DNA of 64,000 nt from Moniliella sp. 'wahieum' (lineage: Eukaryota > Basidiomycota > Moniliellomycetes > Moniliellales > Moniliellaceae): the NCBI GenBank assembly GCA_003971905.1, contig RSEE01000005.1, forward strand, positions 1,178,001 to 1,242,000, read 5' to 3'. Numbering within the stretch: position 1 is the first letter of the stretch; the number at the start of each line of letters is the position of its first letter. A program made the translations under genes and the position numbers. A model generated the notes under the pieces. The model had not been told where the DNA came from and ran no database searches. It saw only the letters and a program-made list of their open reading frames with translations. Below are positions 50,072 to 59,558 of the stretch, piece by piece.

Positions 50072-51098
50072 GTGATGATGGAATGACTAGTGATGGCTCG
50101 GCCCGATGAGGCACAGAACCCCCCCGTCCGCTTGTCCACTTGTGCGTTCCTCCGCCCTTGCAGGCACGCGGGCTGCCATTCTCGTTTGATTTGCTGAACG
50201 GGATGCTGTTCCCAGCTCATCACCTCAGGCCTCACCCCCCTCTACTCCTTCCATGAACTTGAACCTGCTTGTACCCCGTTCCACCGGTCCTTTCATGCTC
50301 AGCCTCAGCTGAGTTGTGTTGCGTAGCTGCGGCGCCTCCCCACGCCCGCCTGTCATTTCTGCAATGCAAGTCGACGATACTACTGTGGTGTGAGCTCGGG
50401 CGGTGGCGAGGGGGGCGATGCAGACGGAGCGGGGCGTCATGCGACGCGATGAGATGACCCGAGATCTGAGATGGGATGGCGCAGGGCGCAGATTCGAGCC
50501 TGTGGATTGGACAGGTGGGAGTGACCTGGGTGACTTGTTCAGAAACCTGGGTCGATTCAATTGAATCACGGAGAGGGAATTTCGCGTCCCTCTTGTCGAG
50601 GCAGAAGCGTGCCAGGATGATGCATGTGATGGGAGCGAAAGTGACGTAGCTAGCCACCGGGTGGCTGAGGGTACCCGGTATAGGCCTAAGGCCGGCAAGC
50701 GACGCGGGGTGCTGGACCGCAGGCAGATGGCACGCAGGCTAGGGTTGGCGCGCCGCACTGCCCCCGTGTCCGTCGGTGGGCGATGCTGGTCGAAACTGGG
50801 ATGCTGCCTGCTGTGGCTCCTCCACTCGTGGCCGTGAGGTGACTGGAAGTGGCTAATCATATTCGTCACTGGCTGGCCTGTCGCCGGGCCAGGCCGCTCT
50901 CGCCCGGCGGGAGCAGCAGCCATGCGGGCTACACGACCCGGCCAGCCCAGCGCGTCACCACCACCTCTCCTCAGGCCAGGCCCCATGTCGGCCGACTTGC
51001 CTCGGCCAGCTCCGCTCGCGGCCGCCCACAATCCTCGGCCCACCAGCCGCGCGTCGCATGCCTCCCCCTCGCCCTCGGTCGAGCAGATGCAGCGCACC
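50072..51098. other. Intergenic
   Basis: About 1 kb without a supported gene. Long open frames here occur on opposite strands at once and have no family features, a consequence of high GC. Confidence 0.45.
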
Positions 51099-52389
51099 AT
51101 GCCTCGCATGACCGACAGCACCACCGGTCCCGGCGGCCCTCGTCGCTCAAGTTTGCCGCCCTCAGCGTCAACTCGTACCAGCTCGACACCCCCTTTATTG
51201 GCACCGCCGTTGGCTCCGATGGCGTCCTGCCCGACCCGCCTGCCTCACAGCACCGCACCTCCCCGCCCCATTCGCCGGCACCACGCCATCTGCCCAGCCC
51301 CATCCCCCCCGCCTGCCCCGCCTGGCTCGGCCCCGTGTCCTCCCTTTCGCCCCACCTTCATCGCAACGCAGACGTGAGCGCGTTGAGCCTCGACGATCTT
51401 CATCGCCCCGAATCAGAGCGCCCATTGTACTCCAGCTTCCACAACGATGTCGACGGCCTGGAGGATTCCACGTCGGTCTTGACTGGCGAAGACGAGGTGG
51501 ATGCCAACTTGGATCTGTCCCCAATTCGCGTGCCCATGCAGGCGCAGAGGAATCCGACTACTGCTTCCCCAAGCATCGCTTGCCCCAGCGGATGCACGAC
51601 GAGTCCAGACCCCGCTTGTGATCGTCGCTTGCGGCTCCTTTTCTCCTCCTACCTACCTTCATTTGCGCATTGAGATGGCCAAGGACGCCATCCTCGAGTC
51701 GGGGGAATACGAACTTTTGGCAGGGTACTACTCGCCAGTTTCGGATCATTACAGAAGGCGGATTTGGCGCCCTCTACGCACCGCGTCCGCATGTGCGAGC
51801 TGGCGGTGGAGAAGACTTCGACTTGGCTCATGGTGGATGCATGGAATCGCTGCAAGATGAGTACCAACGCACTGCCGTCGTCCTGGATCATTTCGACGAC
51901 TGTCTCAACAATGTACCGAGGGCGGCATCCTCCTCTCCGATGGCACCCGCAAACCTGTACGAATATGCTCTTGGCTGGAGGCGACTTGATCCAGAGCATG
52001 GGCGAACCGGGGTTGGGCCGAAGCCGATTTGCGTCACATCTAGGCGGTTCGGGTGCTTGATTGTCGAACGGACCGGCGCCGACGTTTCGTCCTTTCTCTT
52101 GTCTCACGACCTTCTTTGGGCCGAGCGGAACCACCTGTTGGTCATCAAACAGACTATCGTACGTCTCTGTCTCTTTCTGTTTCTCTTCCCCTTTCCGTGT
52201 TGGCTCATGTTTTTGAGCTTGGGCACTGACACGCCTGGCATGCCAGTACAATGACATTTCCTCTAGTAAAGTACGCCTCTTTATCAAGCGAGGCATGAGC
52301 GTCAAGTACCTCTTGCCCAACTCGGTGATTAACTACATCAATCAAACCGGCTGTATCGTCTCCCCGAGCCACACAGAGCCTGCGCTTGA
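51099..52389 (+). CDS. NMA1: Nicotinamide/nicotinate mononucleotide adenylyltransferase
   Basis: NMNAT joins NMN or NaMN with ATP, the step that forms NAD or its deamido form. The proposed start at 51099 (MPRMTDSTTG) gives a long Ser/Pro-rich N-terminal extension (SLKFAALSVNSYQLDTPFIG, RNADVSALSLDDLHRPESER), longer than in yeast Nma1. The catalytic part begins LVIVACGSFSPPTYLHLR, with the nucleotidyltransferase GSFSPPTYLH motif, then YELLAGYYSPVSDHY, THRVRMCELAVEKTSTWLMV, LLAGGDLIQSMGEPG and FGCLIVERTGADV. After an intron at 52159-52246 comes YNDISSSKVRLFIKRGMSVK, the ISST-R signature, then YLLPNSVINYI. The end is NRLYRLPEPHRACA at 52389 after a frame change. Several other one-base changes occur. 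Which of the two yeast paralogues it matches better cannot be said. Confidence 0.88.
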
Positions 52390-52922
52390 TTCGCCGAGAT
52401 GCGCTGAACTGGTGCGCATGTTGTCTGTGGAACGCCACAGCGCAAGACGAAAAGTCGCGTTGCGCCGGCCCTCGTTTCTCAAAATGATGCGTAATGCCCC
52501 CCCCCCCCCCCCCCCCCCGCTCCCTCACCACCCCAGGAGACTTATTACCATCTCCTCTAACGTCTTCCAACGCCTTTCAACGTACTGCATTCCCGCCTCT
52601 CTCCCCCTCCCGCCATGCTCCCGCGATCAGCCCACTGGGCTGTCTTGTGTCTTTCGCGGAGCTACCCGAGTTGTTTAGTAGGTCCCCCTCGGCGTTCTCT
52701 ATGTGTCATGCACATGCTCCCATGTGCGCCTCCGTCTAGGCTTTGCGATTCCCCGCACATTCGCCCTCGCTATGATACACCCTCACCCTGCCCAGCCCAC
52801 GTGGGGCGCCGACTGGTTTCTCCTTAGTTTCGTGACCTGCAGCGTGACCTGCAGCGTCATGTGGGATGGATTCGTAGGTGCTGGGACCCTTGTCGGTCCG
52901 CCGACTACCTAACTCCCAGTTA
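52390..52922. other. Intergenic with a 22-base C run
   Basis: No gene between the convergent NMNAT and reductase genes. A homopolymer of 22 C lies at 52497-52518; its length cannot be trusted. Confidence 0.6.
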
Positions 52923-54119
52923 CTAGTTGAGTGCCAAGACATGAGGGCTCGGGACGCCGGTCCAGCCGCGTTGGGCATAATCGGCAAACGCAATCACCTC
53001 GCCATCCACCACCTGTTGCACACTCTTGTACGGATAAACGCCGAGGATGCGCTCGCCTTGCTACCGTCCACGCGCGGTTGGATGATGCCCACGCCGCTAC
53101 CATGCCGACCGGGGTGGATGCGCTGCTTCAGTTCGGCGGGCGCGACCGTAGAGGCGTGCACGGCATCGCTAAAGTCCTGCCAGGTCCAACTGTTGGCATA
53201 CGCAGGAATTCTGTCCCCAAAGAGTCAAGCACAACGTCAGATCACGAACCCAACATTTCTCCCTTTGCAGAGGGGGAGGGGGAGGAGGAGGAAATAAGTA
53301 TCAGAAAGACGACGTACCGTTGCCCGCCTGCTTCTGGCACCGAAAGTGCTTTGACATGCATCTCGGCCACGTCGCGTACATCCACATAGCCTCCTTTTGG
53401 ATCCTGGTACTCCTCCACAGGCACCTTTCCCGCAAACAGCTCCCACTGGATGCGCGGGAATAGTTGAGCGCTTCGGGCCCAGCACCGGCAAGCGCGTGAA
53501 TGGGCGGACCAAAGATGTACGTGGGGCAGATGGTGACCAAGTCAAAGGGAGCCTGACTCGTTTCGACAAAGTCCCATGCCGCACGCTCGGCAAGCACCTT
53601 GGATGCATCGTACGCATGTTCCTTGCCCGTGCCGGTGGGGTCGGCTCGGTACAGCTGCAGTCCAGCCGTGTTCCAGTCCTCGCGGTAAACACGGCGTTGG
53701 CAGCTGCGTCGGGCGCGCCACAGCCGACGTGGACGAGGTAAGAACGACGCGCACGGCCGAATCCGCGGCGTGGGCACGGAGCGCACCAAGCACATTGGTC
53801 GTGCTTGCACCGCGGGCTCAATCAAGCTCTGGTCAGGATGGAGAGACGGAGGGCTATCGACCGGCGAGCCCGTGTGGATCACAGCCGCCACCTTTGCACC
53901 GCCGTATCAAACCCGCCCTCGCCGCAGATCGTCCACCACACTACTCAAACCGGCCCGCGCCGTGCCGCGCGTAAATCTGCTCCAGGTACGCGCCCTTGGC
54001 CTCGGAGCGCACAGTGTCCGCACGCGGTACCCGCCGCAGCGCGTACTCGCACACCCACGCACCCACAAACCGCTGCCCGAGGTAACGAGGATCAAGCTGT
54101 TGGGAGCAACGGGCGCCAT
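52923..54119 (-). CDS. Extended short-chain reductase (Gre2/dihydroflavonol-reductase-like)
   Basis: An NADPH-dependent reductase of the extended SDR family that includes yeast Gre2 (methylglyoxal/isovaleraldehyde reductase). The start at 54119 (MAPVAPNSLILVTSGSGFVG) leads into the Rossmann strand. The first glycine of the usual TGxxGFxG motif is Ser here (TSGSGFVG), and one base is out of frame in it. Next come IYARHGAGRFE, AVIHTGSPVD, LGALRAHAADSAVRVVLTSS (the catalytic Ser strand), EDWNTAGLQLY and the active-site YDASKVLAERAAW (YxxxK). Then DLVTICPTYIFGPPIHAL and YVDVRDVAEMHVKALSVPEA. An intron of about 110 bases (near 53205-53315) joins GGQR to IPAYANSWTWQDF. It ends SPHVLALN at 52923. 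Several one-base frame changes occur. Confidence 0.85.
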
Positions 54120-54781
54120 GGGACAAACGTCAAACACCAGCCAACCGTCCGTCTGACAGGTTGACAGGACGCGATAGACCTTCGAGGGGGCGGCGCTATA
54201 AGTATGCTCATTCAGTGCTCCAGTTGGGACGAGCTGGGCCACCGATCACGTAGTCAGACTTGAAGCTTGAAGCTTGATGCATGAAGCTCGTGGCGGCGGG
54301 GGCGGAGGCGCTGCATCTGAGAAGCTGAGAGACCAGATTCTGACGATTCTTCCGATGAATAAGCGCTTGATCGTTCCCCGCCCTCAGAACGCCGCGGACA
54401 ACACCAATGGAGTGCTGGGCCATGTGGCCCGCGCTGAGCTCAGCCTGGAGCTTGGGCCTTGGGGCGTGGGGAGCGACAAACCGATGCGCACGGACCGGGG
54501 CGTTGCGGGAGAGCCGCTCATGACGTCATGCTGGGTATCTATAACGGCCAGGGCAGCCAGGGCACGCTGGGTATCACTACGATGAGTACTGAGTACATTG
54601 AGTACGAGGAGACCACCGGGCTACGGCCCGGTCTGCTGCGTCGCCACCGTAGCCACCGTCCCCCGGTCCCCGTCGGCACCTTAGCCACCGGTCCCCTCGC
54701 CACCTTAGCCACCGTCCACCGTCGCTACCGTCCACGCTGGAACCCTTCCACGCTGGAGAGGGCAAAAATAATATCACGATT
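54120..54781. other. Intergenic, left flank of the LINE
   Basis: No gene. It contains cttgaagcttgaagcttgatgc near 54260 and a CCACCGTCC/CCACCTTAG-type repeat at 54650-54730 made of ~15-base units (gccaccgtcccc, gccaccttagcc, gccaccggtccc). The LINE begins at the far end. Confidence 0.6.
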
Positions 54782-57773
54782 TCTGGCTGCGGGTGGCTGG
54801 GAACGTGGCATCGGTCGGCACGTGCCTATGACGTAAAAGTGTGCAGATTTCCCAGCCGATCTATGATATAGAGCGGCACACCGCCCCCCCCGCCGCCGCG
54901 GCCGCGCCCACCACCACCGCCACCAGACGCGCGCAACCCCTCGACCGACCACGGGGCCGACCCTCCTTCCCCGTTTGACCGCCCTGGCCGAGCGCCCAGG
55001 CACACGCAAGATAACGCCACACCTGAAGCGCCCTTTCCTCCAGATGCTCGGCCGTTTGGCGGACGCGTACTTGCAGGAGCCCTCGTCAGCACACCTGATG
55101 GATATTCTAGCGGTGCCTAAGGAAGTACTCCGCTCACAACAAGGACAACAACCTCATCGGGACTACCCCAACAGCGCCTGGCAACTCCCTCCGCCCCCCG
55201 ACTTCTCAACGCGCGAGGCACGACCCAGTCACCAAGGCCGACCGCCTCATTCGGGAGGGCTGCCTCAGCCGCGCAGCAAGTACCCTCGTCGGCCAATCCA
55301 CCATTGCCCCTCTCACCACCGAGACCCAGGCAAGCCTGGAAAAGCTCCATCCCGTTGGAGAGGCGAACCTCAGCCTCGGCCCGGGCACAGCCTTTGGCAA
55401 CACCACACCCACTCGTCCCACCCCAACAGGCCGCGTGGTACCGCGGCACCACCCTCACCGACACGACGGACAGTGACCGTATCGTGGTGGACTTGGACGA
55501 AATCGACTTTGTTGCCTTGATTGCCACGTTCAGAATCGACGTTGGGGCAGGTCTATCCGGGTGGACCCAGCCCCTCCTACGAACGGCCCTTGAATGCAAG
55601 CGCTTCGTCGCCTTTCTCACCGCCCTCACCAAGAGTATTTACCACGGCACCGCCCCAGGACGCGAGCTCCTGTTGGCCCTCCCGCCTCACCCCCCTGGAG
55701 AAGGCATCGGGAGGCATCCGCCCCATCGCCTGTGGGGAGCTGATCTACCGCCTGTGCGCCAAGGCCATCGCTCGAGCGATCGCCCCCAACAGCTGGCTTC
55801 TCCCCACCCAGTTGGGAGTAGCATCGCAAAACGGGGTGGAGCCTATCGTACGGATGGTCGAGCGCATGACAGCGCCAGGCGGGGAGAACGATGCGGAACT
55901 GGGCGACTTCAGCCACGTCGCCATGCTCGACTTTACCAACGCCTTCAACACTGTGCGCCGTCGCACACTCGCCAAGGCGCTCCATGCCTACGCCCCCCAT
56001 CTCCTCACGTTGGGCCGATGGATCTATGGTTCCCCCACCCAGCTCTGGGTCGCGTCGGGCGGAAATGAGACCAACGTCCTGTCGGCAGAGGGCGTACGGC
56101 AGGGCGACCCCCTCGCCCCCTTTTTCTTCTCCATCGCAGTGCGGCCCACGCTGGAGAAACTGGAACAGGACCTGCCGCCGGGGCACCTGGTGATGGCATA
56201 CCTGGACGACATTACGATCTTCGGTCCAGGGCCAGGCATTACCGGCCTAGCCGCGGAGATTTTGGAAGACGACGCGTCAGGCCTCAAGCTCAACCTGCGC
56301 AAGTGTGTCGAGCGGGACCGGGACCAGATTCGGGTGGATGGTCTGCAGGTTCTGGGCACTTGTGTGGGAGGGGTAGACTGTCGTCGATCGTGGCTCCGGG
56401 CCCAACTGGCCAGTCTGAGGGAGAACATGCCTAAGTTTGATGGCATCACCCGCCAGGGACGCCTCTTACTATGGCGGCTCAGCACTCAGACCAAGCTGCG
56501 CCACCTGCTCCGCACCATGCAGATGGAAGGAGAGCTAGACGACGTGCTGGCCGAGATTGATGCCTTCATCTGTACGGAGTTCAGACGGATCCGGGGCGAC
56601 GAGGATCCCCAAGGTGCCAAGGACGACCACTTCGACATGCTCATGAGCCTGCCTCTTCGGCTGGGAGGATGTGGCAGCCCGCTTTACTCGTATATTGCGC
56701 CCCACGCCCGTGCCGCGGCCAACGAGGTCAACGACTATCTTATTACCACTTATGTTGACCGTTCGGGACCGCAAACGGCAAGGGCCAACGCATTTACGAA
56801 GCAACGCCAGCGCTGCCGCGAGATGTGGGAGCAAAGTCGACAGGAGCTGCTCCAGAAGCTGGACGCTGCCGATGGTCGTCATGTGGTTGAGCACAGCAAC
56901 CCGCTGAGCCACAACTGGCTCTCCGCTATTCCATCCGTCCCGTACCTCAAGCTCTCTGACCAGCAGGTCCAGGTTGGTCTCCAGCTCCGCACGCTGTGCC
57001 GCACCACGCGCAGCATGTGCAAGTGCGGCGTCATGTCCTCGCTGGAACACATCATGTCCTGCACCCGCACCCAGGCCAAGTTTGGTGCGTTGCATGAGGC
57101 AGTGCGGGAGCCCATTCTCCAGCTCCTCCGCTCCATCCCCGACACCCACGTCCACAACGAACCTATGGTGGAGGAAGAGGATGGGACGAGGCGCGGACGG
57201 AAGGCACAGCGCACCGATTACCGCGTGATGGGGCCCGGAGCACTGGGAGGAACCGGAATGGAGGTAGACCACACGCTGCGCGACACGGGATCGCAGGAGG
57301 CGCAGAGCGCGTACCGGCGGGTGGTGCATGAGAGCACTGCGTCGCCTTTGGAACGCCGGGAGAAGGAACTGCTTCGGCTGCTTGAACAAGCAGAATGCGA
57401 CAAGAACGCCAAGTACCAGGGACGCACTCAAGAACCGTTTTTCCCCCTGGTTTTGACGACGCGAGGATACTACGGCACCAAGACGGCGGGCAAGTTGTTT
57501 GCGCATTGGAAGGAGTTGGCTACTAAGTCTCAGTGGAAATGGTTCCTCGCTCGTATGTCAACCACGTTCCTCCGTGTCCACACGCGCTTCCTAGGGTACG
57601 GGACCGGATGGCGTGAGCCGGAGGGTCCTGATATCCTGGCGATCCCCCTGGTCCCTTAATCTTGGTGGCGCTTCCAAGTAACCCCCGCAAGATGAACGGT
57701 TCGGTTTAGACGTAGCGTTCCCCCTGTCCCAGCCTTAAGCTCTGTCAATGGAATGCACACAATATAGAGATTC
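54782..57773 (+). mobile_element. Non-LTR retrotransposon (LINE) with RT and restriction-like endonuclease
   Basis: The longest unit of a head-to-tail array. The 5' limit is set by a ~84-base block (54782-54865) that recurs at the starts of two shorter downstream copies. The 3' limit is set by the tail ctgtcaatggaatgcacacaatatagaga, which also recurs. Between them lies one plus-strand coding region for reverse transcriptase, a CCHC-like knuckle and a probable restriction-like endonuclease. No apurinic endonuclease is seen and there is no poly(A) tail, both in line with early-branching site-oriented LINE clades (R2/NeSL/Utopia-like group). The 5' third of the coding region has at least two frame changes, and the rest is open. 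It may be recently active, with breaks due to assembly error. Confidence 0.85.
54975..57659 (+). CDS. LINE polyprotein: reverse transcriptase, CCHC knuckle, RLE-like domain
   Basis: From the ATG at 54975 (MTALAERPGTR) an N-terminal segment reads LGRLADAYLQEPSSAHLMDI. In shifted frames follow ADRLIREGCLSRAASTLVG, LEKLHPVGEANLSLG, then DVGAGLSGWTQPLLRTAL and GTAPGREL. From 55,685 on the frame is open: RLTPLEKASGGIRPIACGEL, PTQLGVASQNGVEPIVRMVE, MLDFTNAFNTVRRRTLAK, GVRQGDPLAPFFFSIAVRP and the catalytic AYLDDITIFGPG (near 56200). A knuckle CKCG-x6-H-x3-C lies near 57020. Then RRGRKAQRTDYRVMGPG, GMEVDHTLRD and KNAKYQG-EPFFPLVLTTRG match the D..D..K spacing of restriction-like endonucleases. The domain order RT-knuckle-RLE is that of R2-type elements. 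The N-terminus is short, without obvious DNA-binding fingers. It stops at 57659. Confidence 0.85.
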
Positions 57774-57943
57774 TCTGGCTGCGGGTGGCTGGGAACGTGG
57801 CATCGGTCGGCACGTGCCTATGACGTAAAAGTGTGCAGGATTTCCCAGCCGATCTTAGCAAGAGAACGGTTCGGTTTAGACGTAGCGTTCCCCCTGTCCC
57901 AGCCTTAAGCTCTGTCAATGGAATGCACACAATATAGAGATTC
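57774..57943 (+). mobile_element. Internally deleted LINE copy 1
   Basis: Bases 57774-57857 repeat the 5' block of the full element (tctggctgcgggtggctggg to cccagccgatctta). Bases 57858-57943 repeat the last ~85 bases of the element (gcaaga-gaacggttcgg to aatatagaga). About 2.8 kb is missing in between. Sequence identity to the parent is near complete by eye. Confidence 0.92.
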
Positions 57944-58376
57944 TCTGGCTGCGGGTGGCTGGGAACGTGGCATCGGTCGGCACGTGCCTATGACGTAAAA
58001 GTGTGCAGGATTTCCCAGCCGATCTTATGACCGTTTTTCCCCCTGGTTTTGACGACGCGAGGATACTACGGCACCAAGACGGCGGGCAAGTTGTTTGCGC
58101 ATTGGAAGGAGTTGGCTACTAAGTCTCAGTGGAAATGGTTCCTCGCTCGTATGTCAACCACGTTCCTCCGTGTCCACACGCGCTTCCTAGGGTACGGGAC
58201 CGGATGGCGTGAGCCGGAGGGTCCTGATATCCTGGCGATCCCCCTGGTCCCTTAATCTTGGTGGCGCTTCCAAGTAACCCCCGCAAGATGAACGGTTCGG
58301 TTTAGACGTAGCGTTCCCCCTGTCCCAGCCTTAAGCTCTGTCAATGGAATGCACAAAATATAGAGATATATTCCGC
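57944..58376 (+). mobile_element. Internally deleted LINE copy 2
   Basis: The same 5' block (57944-58027) is joined directly to the last ~340 bases of the element. That part includes the final 68 codons of the polyprotein (GYYGTKTAGKLFAHWK to PDILAIPLVP, stop at 58253-58255) and the whole 3' tail, which here reads gcacaaaatatagagata. The coding remnant looks identical to the parent at 57453-57659. Confidence 0.92.
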
Positions 58377-59558
58377 CTGCGCGTTGGATCATCCAAATCT
58401 TCTTATTAGGCTCGACAGGGCCACCTCGGCCACCACACGCCACACCACACCTCATCTGTCTGCCAACCAACACCTTTGGCAGGTGGTTTGACGATCTGAC
58501 GAGCCACACTTGCCAGATCTCACCGTGTGTGGCCGAGGGCGCTGAGGATGCAATGGGGGGCTCAGCGTTCAGAAGGGATGGGCGCTGAGCGCTGAGCTCA
58601 GTAGCCCAGCTGTTGAGCGGCTGCCATTATGCGGCCCGGCGAATACTGGTTGGTAATGCACCGCACCGCAGCCTCTTCAACTGCATGTGCAACGTTCAAC
58701 GTTCCCATGTTCACAACGCTGAGCTGAGGCGCTGAGAGAGGCTCGCATCCACAACAAACACAGTGCCTCAGTCTTAATAAACCATCACCAGATAATCCCT
58801 CTGTGCCTTAGCACCTCAGCTGCACGTGCACCCCAGGTCTCATCGCCTCATCGCCTAGAGGGCGAGGGAATCCAACTGTACTATTGCCGTAATAGCCTGC
58901 GAAGCGTTTGCGCAGCGCCTCTTTTGCTGTGTATATTCTGTTAGAGGGTACTGCTAGGGTTCTCCTGCGCGGCCCTCAATGGATCGGTGACGCTCGCCTA
59001 GCCGAGCGGAAGCGTTCCGCTCGCAGGCCGCGCACGCCCTGCTCGCTCCATCTCCCTTCTCTCTCTCCTTTCTCCTTCCCTTCAGACGTTGCTTGAAGAC
59101 TTGTGGCTCACCACTTTGCCTTCACGCCTTGTCTGAAGGTACGCCTCTGCTTCCTTTCTTGACCTGTTGCTCCTCACAATGAGACGTTGCTTGAAGACTT
59201 GTGGCTCACCACTTTGCCTTCACGCCTTGTCTGAAGGCTGCTTCGCAGCTGATCCATAGGATCGCGAGTGCTCCCAAGTCGCACTCTAGCATATTCCACC
59301 TACAGCTAGCTCTTCCCGAACAACACATGCGATTCGAAATGGGTGGGATAAATGGGGGCCGATTACAACTTTCAGGCGCTCAGTATATCTTCAATGTTGA
59401 AGCGCTTCGTTGCGTTGCATATTCAACGTTCAACTGGCCAACCCGCTTTGCTTGGGCGGCGGGGCTAAAAAATTCACCTTCTTCGCGACGCATCCTCCAT
59501 TTACCATCCCCGACCCGCAGCTCCCCAGCCACCGCCGCTTTCTCTTCCTGCCGTCGCC
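58377..59558. other. Intergenic with GCGCTGAG words and a direct repeat
   Basis: No supported gene over 1.2 kb. Iterated words gcgctgagcgctgagctcag (58580) and gctgagctgaggcgctgag (58718) occur. A 56-base direct repeat lies at 59084-59139 and 59182-59237. Confidence 0.55.
59084..59237 (+). repeat. 56-bp direct repeat, two copies 98 bp apart
   Basis: Copies at 59084-59139 and 59182-59237 are identical (agacgttgcttgaagacttg through cttgtctgaagg). They enclose 42 unrelated bases. The unit contains the partial inverted pair cttgaag / cttcacg. It lies 320 bases before the POP1 start, so it could be in its 5' leader or promoter. Confidence 0.9.

Noticed and set aside
54782-54865. Hammerhead or HDV ribozyme identity for the LINE 5' block
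   Set aside because: No CUGAUGA/GAAA core is present and no HDV pairing scheme could be fitted by eye, so I report only a candidate structured element.
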